NCBI GenBank assembly: GCA_949287345.1
Contig: CASEGD010000018.1
Location: forward strand, 1-18,679
Reading direction: 5' to 3'
From: an uncultured Phascolarctobacterium sp.
GTDB lineage: Bacteria; Bacillota; Negativicutes; Acidaminococcales; Acidaminococcaceae
DNA: 18,679 nucleotides
How positions within the stretch are numbered: the first letter of the stretch is position 1; each line of letters begins with the position of its first letter. Under the pieces are notes generated by a model, which was not told where the DNA came from, did no database searches, and was given only the letters and a program-made list of their open reading frames with translations. Below are positions 14,851 through 18,679 of this stretch, piece by piece. The position numbers and the translations under genes are program-made.

Positions 14851-14867
14851 GGCTTTAATGGTATAAT
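14840..14867 (+). promoter_or_regulatory. Stronger promoter-like sequence facing away from the glycosylation operon
   Basis: TTGAAA (14840-14845), 16-bp spacer, TATAAT (14862-14867) preceded by TGG, an extended -10. In the present orientation it points toward the 3' end of the recombinase gene (antisense). Inversion of the element would turn it toward the GtrC-like gene. Confidence 0.5.
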
Positions 14868-14897
14868 AGAAAAGCAATGTATAATTTAGTATAAAAA

Positions 14898-14917
14898 CAA
14901 TAAAGTACACTTTATGG
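14898..14917 (-). repeat. Right inverted 20-bp site (candidate recombinase crossover site)
   Basis: CAATAAAGT-AC-ACTTTATGG on the plus strand; its reverse complement has the same GT core and ACTTTATTG arm as the left site. It ends 13 bp from the recombinase stop codon. Same asymmetric core in opposite orientation is what inversion, rather than deletion, requires. Confidence 0.88.
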
Positions 14918-14930
14918 AAAATAACGCAGG

Positions 14931-15539
14931 TTACGAAATGTTGATGTTTTCGTAATGCTGGGCGCGGTAGCGGAAGGTGGTCAGCGGCATGTTGCATTCC
15001 TTTGCGGCGGTGATGCCGGTAATTTTGCCCGCCTTCCATTTTTGATATGCGGCGTGAAATTCATCGGGCAATGGTTTGGGCGGCCTGCCGAAGCGTATGC
15101 CTTTGGCTTTGGCGGCGGCAATGCCTTCCGCCTGACGCTGGCGGATGTTAATGCGTTCGTTTTCCGCAACAAAACTGAGCACCTGCAAAACAATGTCGCT
15201 TAAAAATGTGCCCATTAAATCTTTGCCGATACGGGTATCTAAAAGCGGCATATCCAGAACAACAATGTCAATCTTTTTAATCTTGGTAAGGTAACGCCAT
15301 TGTTCTAAAATTTCCGTGTAATTTCTGCCAAGGCGGTCGATGCTTTTAATAAAAAGCAGGTCGTTTGCCTTCAGCCTGCGCAGCAGTTTTTGGTACTGCG
15401 GGCGTTTAAAATCCTTGCCGGACTGTTTATCGACGTATAAATTTTTCAGCGGTATTTCCATTTTGCGCATGGCAATAAGCTGCCTGTCCTCATTCTGGTC
15501 ATAACTGCTGACGCGGATGTAACCGTAATTTGTAGCCAT
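14931..15539 (-). CDS. Small serine recombinase (invertase/resolvase family)
   Basis: 202 residues. The start used is the ATG at 15539: AGGAGG lies 5 bases upstream and the protein then starts A-T-N-Y-G-Y-I-R-V-S-S like Hin/Pin. An ATG at 15569 would only add ten residues. Catalytic Ser11 lies in Y-I-R-V-S-S-Y-D-Q; other family motifs are S-G-K-D-F-K-R-P-Q-Y, I-K-S-I-D-R-L-G-R-N and the long E-helix region around F-V-A-E-N-E-R-I-N-I-R-Q-R-Q-A-E-G. The C-terminal A-A-K-E-C-N-M-P-L-T-T-F-R-Y-R-A is a helix-turn-helix that would bind a 9-12 bp half-site. Length fits site-specific invertases and resolvases, not large integrases or IS607 (whose DNA-binding domain is N-terminal). It is the only recombinase in the window, with no transposon ends or partner transposase seen, and lies beside the inverted sites and glycosylation operon. 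Confidence 0.92.
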   Translation of the reverse strand: MATNYGYIRVSSYDQNEDRQLIAMRKMEIPLKNLYVDKQSGKDFKRPQYQKLLRRLKANDLLFIKSIDRLGRNYTEILEQWRYLTKIKKIDIVVLDMPLLDTRIGKDLMGTFLSDIVLQVLSFVAENERINIRQRQAEGIAAAKAKGIRFGRPPKPLPDEFHAAYQKWKAGKITGITAAKECNMPLTTFRYRAQHYENINIS

Positions 15540-15617
15540 AGTGCCCTCCTTAAAAATGTTCCTAACCATAAACAGGCTTTTGTGCAGAAAATATTAACCT
15601 GCTTTCGGCAAAATGGC

Positions 15618-15656
15618 ATAAAAAAACAGCCGTGATGTTATCACAGCTGTTAAAAA
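15618..15656 (-). terminator. Terminator after the DUF4127 gene
   Basis: On the minus strand, AACAGC-T-GTGA (15651 to 15641) pairs with TCAC-G-GCTGTT (15635 to 15625) across a TAACA loop with one mismatch, and is followed by a run of seven T. It lies about 13 bp beyond the DUF4127 stop and before the recombinase gene, so the two are separate transcripts. Confidence 0.8.
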
Positions 15657-15663
15657 TTTTCCG

Positions 15664-17257
15664 CTACCGGGCGGATTTTTTTATGCCGTATTCGCATTTG
15701 GTTCGTAAATCAATTTCAAAAATTCTGTTCCACGGCAGTTTGGTTTTGGGTTCGATGCCGGTGAGGTAGTATTGGTTTGCGCCGTCCGTGTAAAACGGCG
15801 TTAGCCCCAGATTGGTGTACAGTAGTTTTGTTTTTTCGCGGTAAATAAAGCCTTCGATGATATCTTCCGCAAAGGTTTTGTAAGCAGGTTTAAGCTCAAC
15901 AGGGTCTGCTCCGCGCAGTTTTAGTTCCTCCGTCAGTTTGTGGTGCAGCAGTTTTTGGTAGCAGTAATCGTCCAGCAGGCGGTCAACCGTAAAATTAAGG
16001 TTGGCTGCGTACAGCGCGGACAAATTTTGCGGCGGCAGGGTTTTAAGCTGCCCGGTAAAAATTGCGCTTTGCGCGACGGCTGTGCCTGCTGCGTTGCCGA
16101 AGGTGTTCCACGCTGCGTAGGCGGCAAGTTTGTTGATTTGCACATCGTTATCCAAAAGCACCGGCAGCAGCATTTGTTTACTTTCGTAATCTTCGCTGCT
16201 GTCGATAACGGCGACATGCCTGCCTTCATCAAGCAGCTGCTGCAAGCGTTGTGCCATTCCGTCCGTGGCAGGCTGCTTTTCACTGCTGCAGTGTACAAAC
16301 AAAATTACATCGGCATTGTTAATATCCTGCGTAAGCGTGCCGCCGCTGAATTTTATTTTGTCAATCAGCGCGGCTTCTGCCGTTACCGCCATGTAGGGCA
16401 TAATGGCAACGGCGGCGTCCGGTGTGGTATATTCAATATAAAATTTTGGCTGATAGTTGTGCGTGTTGCAAAAGCGCCGTGACACTAACATCTGGGCAAT
16501 TTCATCTGCGCCGCAGGTGGTAAGGCACTGGCTGTTTAAACCGGCGCGGTGCATATAGGCATCCGCGTGGGCGCGGTTACGGTTGGGCAAACCAAAAGGC
16601 TGGGCGTCGTCCTGCCCGATGATGAGCGTGTATTTTTTGCCGCCGCAGATGGCAGCAAGCTGTTTGTTAAAAGCGTCGTTGTTTTGGTACAGCGTGTTGT
16701 ATTTTTGCAGTATCTTCGCCGGTATGCGGGCTTTGATTTCTTCCAGCTTCTGTGTGGAAGGGTAGTCGCCGAACTGCTCCACAATATCGCGCAGGGTGCT
16801 GTAACGCATCAGGTGCCATTGGTACCAGGCGTCGGGCAGCAGGTTATCGCTGACGAGCAGGCGCGGTATTATTGAAAAGATTGTAATATCGCCCGCGGGC
16901 AGATTGTTGAGCGTTGCAAAAAAGTTTTGTTCATCAGCGGCGGTGCCCAATGGCAAACGCGAGCCGAGCAGCCCGCCGTGGATTAGTAAATCACCTGAGA
17001 TGACGGCGGCGGGGTAGTTTTGAATGTTTTGGTTAAGCCACGCCGTTAATTTTGTGCGGTCGGCCGGATTGTGGTAGTTGTCAAGAAGTTCGTTTGGGGG
17101 TACAATTACATCTATGGAGGCAAGCCTGCCTCGGCAGCAAAAGCATTTTATCCTGCATGGGCAGGGATGTTGGCACGTAAGGCGTGCTTGTGGGCAGCCA
17201 AAAATAGTAAAAAATAAAACTGCAAAGGGCGAGCAGCAAAAGCAAAAAATTTTTCAT
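15664..17257 (-). pseudogene. DUF4127 family protein, 5' region broken by a short deletion and frameshift
   Basis: The gene starts at the ATG 17257 with an AGGAGG site (17264-17269) and encodes a signal peptide/anchor (M-K-N-F-L-L-L-L-L-A-L-C-S-F-I-F-Y-Y-F), but this frame stops after 58 codons at 17081-17083. From about 17130 downward a second frame carries the rest of the family: S-I-D-V-I-V-P-P-N-E-L-L-D-N-Y-H-N-P, S-G-D-L-L-I-H-G-G-L-L-G-S-R and, from 16956, 430 more open codons. Frame one reads D-K-M-L-L-L-P exactly where the family continues P-L-D-x-R-P-P; that motif and about 15 residues are absent, so roughly 45-50 bp have been lost near 17125-17135, with a frame change. The second frame has no start codon of its own upstream of a TTG at 16956. 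DUF4127 proteins are exported or envelope-linked in Firmicutes, of unknown function. The remaining frame is otherwise intact, so the break is recent or a sequence error. Confidence 0.78.
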
Positions 17258-17318
17258 GTGCGTCCTCCTTTGCAGTGTGTGGTTACAGATATTATATTAC
17301 ATTTACGGAGTTTTTTAA

Positions 17319-17876
17319 ATGAGGATTATTACGGGCAAGGCGCGCGGGCTTAAGCTGACAACGCCGAAAAACTGGGACGTGCGCCCGACGGCGGACCGCG
17401 TGAAGGAATCGCTGTTTAATATTATCGGCAGTAAAATTGTAGGGGCACGGGTGCTGGATTTGTTTGCGGGCACGGGCAACCTTGGGCTGGAGTGCTGGAG
17501 CCGCGGCGCGGAGCACATTGTTTTTACGGATATGAGCCGCGAATCGCTGCGTCTGGTGCAGAGCAACATTGCCAAATGCCGTGCGGAAAACGAAACGGAA
17601 ACACTTTTGGGCGATGCGGTGCAGCTGATTGACCGTTTGTACAAAAAAGGCGCGCGCTTCGATTTTGTTTTTGCCGACCCGCCGTACAATAAGGGGCTGG
17701 TGCAGAAGGTTATCGCCGCGCTGGCACAAAGCCCGCTTTTAAACGACGGCGGCTACCTTGTGGCGGAACATTCGGCGCATGATGATATCGGCACATTGCC
17801 GGAAAATTTTGAGCTGGTACGCTGCGAAACTTACGGCGAAACCAAAATTAGTTTTATTCGTTTTGCAAAAATATAA
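17319..17876 (+). CDS. rsmD: 16S rRNA m2G966 methyltransferase RsmD
   Basis: Methylates N2 of G966 of 16S rRNA using AdoMet. At 185 residues it has family length. Seen: the start M-R-I-I-T-G-K-A-R-G and R-P-T-A-D-R-V-K-E-S-L-F-N (about 22-34), AdoMet motif I D-L-F-A-G-T-G-N-L-G-L-E (47-58) and the catalytic motif IV D-P-P-Y (120-123). GGAG lies 8 bases before the ATG. It sits directly upstream of coaD, the common firmicute order, with a 108-bp gap that has its own promoter-like sequence. It is divergent from the DUF4127 pseudogene; a TATTAT at 17290-17295 may be its -10 element, without a clear -35. Confidence 0.95.
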   Translation: MRIITGKARGLKLTTPKNWDVRPTADRVKESLFNIIGSKIVGARVLDLFAGTGNLGLECWSRGAEHIVFTDMSRESLRLVQSNIAKCRAENETETLLGDAVQLIDRLYKKGARFDFVFADPPYNKGLVQKVIAALAQSPLLNDGGYLVAEHSAHDDIGTLPENFELVRCETYGETKISFIRFAKI

Positions 17877-17890
17877 AAATATGTTACAAT
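17863..17890 (+). promoter_or_regulatory. Putative coaD promoter overlapping the rsmD 3' end
   Basis: TTGCAA (17863-17868), 16-bp spacer, TACAAT (17885-17890) preceded by TGT, an extended -10. The transcript would have a leader of nearly 90 bases before coaD, including a small TCTGC/GCAGA hairpin (17955-17967) just ahead of the ribosome site. Confidence 0.5.
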
Positions 17891-17984
17891 GTAAAAAGGT
17901 ATGGCAAATTAAAGGATAATTAAAATTTATGTAGAATATTGCCAAAAATAACCGTCTGCAAAGCAGATTTAGGAGGTCAAAATT

Positions 17985-18479
17985 GTGCGCAGAGCAATTT
18001 GCCCGGGTAGCTTTGACCCGGTAACCAAGGGTCATTTGGATATTTTTGAACGGGCAAGCCAGATGTTTGATGAGATTGTCATCAGTGTATTTCACAATCC
18101 GGGAAAGGAAAAAGCAATGTTCAGCATGGAAGAACGCGTTGAAATGCTGCGCATGGCGACGGCGCATATCCCGAATGCAAGGGTAACCTGCTTTTCGGGC
18201 CTGCTGAATGAGTTTTGCAAACAGGAAAAAGCGCCTTTCATCGTCAGAGGGCTGCGTGCTTTTTCGGACTTTGAATATGAATTTCAGCGCGCGCTGCTGA
18301 TTAAAAAAATTGATAATAACCTGGAAACGGTTTTTATTATGACTAACGCCAACTATTCGTTTTTAAGTTCTTCCGGAGTGCGCGAGCTGGCCACGTTCGG
18401 CGGCTGCATTCACGGCCTTGTGCCGGATTGCGTGGAAACGCGCATTAAAGAACTGCTGGCGGAAAAACACTTATTGTGA
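17985..18479 (+). CDS. coaD: Phosphopantetheine adenylyltransferase CoaD
   Basis: Transfers AMP from ATP to 4'-phosphopantetheine, the penultimate step of coenzyme A synthesis. It has 164 residues and a GTG start with AGGAGGT (17971-17977) 7 bases upstream. The nucleotidyltransferase motif G-S-F-D-P-V-T-K-G-H (8-17, the T-x-G-H site), V-R-G-L-R-A-F-S-D-F-E-Y-E (87-99) and the C-terminal ATP-binding segment N-Y-S-F-L-S-S-S-G-V-R-E-L (123-135) are all present, so the enzyme looks complete. It is followed after 20 bp by a small acidic protein gene, probably in the same transcript. Confidence 0.97.
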   Translation: MRRAICPGSFDPVTKGHLDIFERASQMFDEIVISVFHNPGKEKAMFSMEERVEMLRMATAHIPNARVTCFSGLLNEFCKQEKAPFIVRGLRAFSDFEYEFQRALLIKKIDNNLETVFIMTNANYSFLSSSGVRELATFGGCIHGLVPDCVETRIKELLAEKHLL

Positions 18480-18499
18480 TCAGAAAAGAGGATGATAAG

Positions 18500-18679
18500 A
18501 TGATTGATAAGAGCACGAGCGCAAACTTAGACAGAATTTTTGATGAAATGTATAATCTTATTTCCGCTGCCAGCAGAATTCCGCTGACGGATAAAATCAT
18601 TGTGGAAGAAAGCGACCTGGCGGAAATCCTTGACGATTTGAAGGAAGCGATTCCCCGCGAGGTAAAAAGCGCTGCCAAA
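18500..18679 (+). CDS. Small acidic protein, possibly coiled-coil, cut by the window end
   Basis: The ATG at 18500 has GAGG (18488-18491) 8 bases upstream, and the frame stays open for 60 codons to the window edge, starting M-I-D-K-S-T-S-A-N-L-D-R-I-F-D-E-M. The visible part is charged and helix-prone, with the segment I-P-L-T-D-K-I-I-V-E-E-S-D-L-A-E-I-L-D-D and then A-I-P-R-E-V-K. From memory, firmicute genes just downstream of coaD encode small proteins with a similar P-L-T-G-K-x-x-x-D-x-E-E-L pattern, annotated as ATPase- or DivIVA-like coiled-coil proteins, but I cannot confirm that here. No motif allows a functional call. Confidence 0.7.
   Translation, partial: MIDKSTSANLDRIFDEMYNLISAASRIPLTDKIIVEESDLAEILDDLKEAIPREVKSAAK

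Larger units (their letters stand above)
14782..14917. other. 136-bp palindromic element, candidate invertible promoter
   Basis: Two inverted 20-bp sites bound the element. Inside, the arms remain similar when one is reverse-complemented: ACTAAATT and TACA recur in the same order after a gap of a few bases, and the centre is a hairpin with TTATACCA (14824-14831) and TGGTATAA (14859-14866). It lies between the serine recombinase stop (14931) and the first gene of the glycosylation operon (14748), and contains opposed promoter-like sequences. By analogy with serine-invertase switches, recombination between the sites would reverse the inner DNA and change which promoter faces the operon. A non-invertible palindromic repeat is the main alternative. 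Confidence 0.55.

Noticed and set aside
14824..14866. Central hairpin as an intrinsic terminator of the recombinase gene
   Set aside because: No T-run follows the stem on either strand, and the stem is AT-rich with bulges; promoter elements overlap it instead.
14931..15539. Recombinase as IS607-type or transposon Tn3-type mobile element
   Set aside because: The DNA-binding domain is C-terminal (not IS607), and no transposase, TnpB partner or terminal repeats flanking the gene were seen.
17951..17970. Small hairpin (TCTGC/GCAGA) before coaD as a riboswitch or attenuator
   Set aside because: The stem is only 5 bp with a 3-nt T stretch and no conserved aptamer structure is visible.
1..18679. 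CRISPR array, tRNA or rRNA genes
   Set aside because: No regularly spaced repeats and no cloverleaf or rRNA-like segments were noticed when reading both strands.

Overview
The window looks like a chromosomal segment of a diderm Firmicute (class Negativicutes; an Acidaminococcaceae/Phascolarctobacterium-like genome is plausible, but the genus is not proven by the sequence). The housekeeping genes are firmicute-like: long-form FolP, RecD2, ComF, RsmD-CoaD and DUF4127, with strong AGGAGG ribosome sites. The window also encodes outer-membrane and glycan functions: an autotransporter with a C-terminal beta-barrel and a GtrA-type glycan module.

Layout. (1) 1-3497, plus strand: folE2 (5' end outside the window), folP, folK and pepT, with start/stop overlaps typical of one transcript, closed by a hairpin terminator. 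(2) 3571-7890, minus strand: an autotransporter; a HAD phosphatase followed 7 bp later by a secreted pentapeptide-repeat protein; and a SpeD-like protein whose pyruvoyl-forming serine is replaced by glycine. Near-identical terminators follow the autotransporter and the pentapeptide gene. (3) 8042-10923, plus strand: recD2 and comF. (4) 10925-15539, an accessory, mostly AT-rich block: an orphan HipA-like kinase (+), then on the minus strand a three-gene glycosylation operon (GtrC-like membrane protein, GT2 glycosyltransferase, GtrA flippase), a 136-bp palindromic element with inverted 20-bp sites, and a small serine recombinase. (5) 15664-17257, minus strand: a DUF4127 gene broken by a short deletion and frameshift near its 5' end. 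(6) 17319-18679, plus strand: rsmD, coaD and the start of a small acidic protein gene cut by the window edge.

Most notable system. Between the serine recombinase and the Gtr-like operon are two inverted copies of a 20-bp imperfect dyad. Each has a 2-bp GT core, the layout expected of serine-invertase crossover sites. Opposed promoter-like sequences of unequal quality lie between them, and the better one currently points away from the operon. My hypothesis is a recombinase-controlled invertible promoter giving ON/OFF variation of a surface glycan modification, seen here in the OFF or low state. The element is nearly palindromic throughout, so a plain palindromic repeat is a real alternative. 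The second candidate novelty is the SpeD-like protein lacking the processing serine, with a basic C-terminal tail and a near-ideal promoter.
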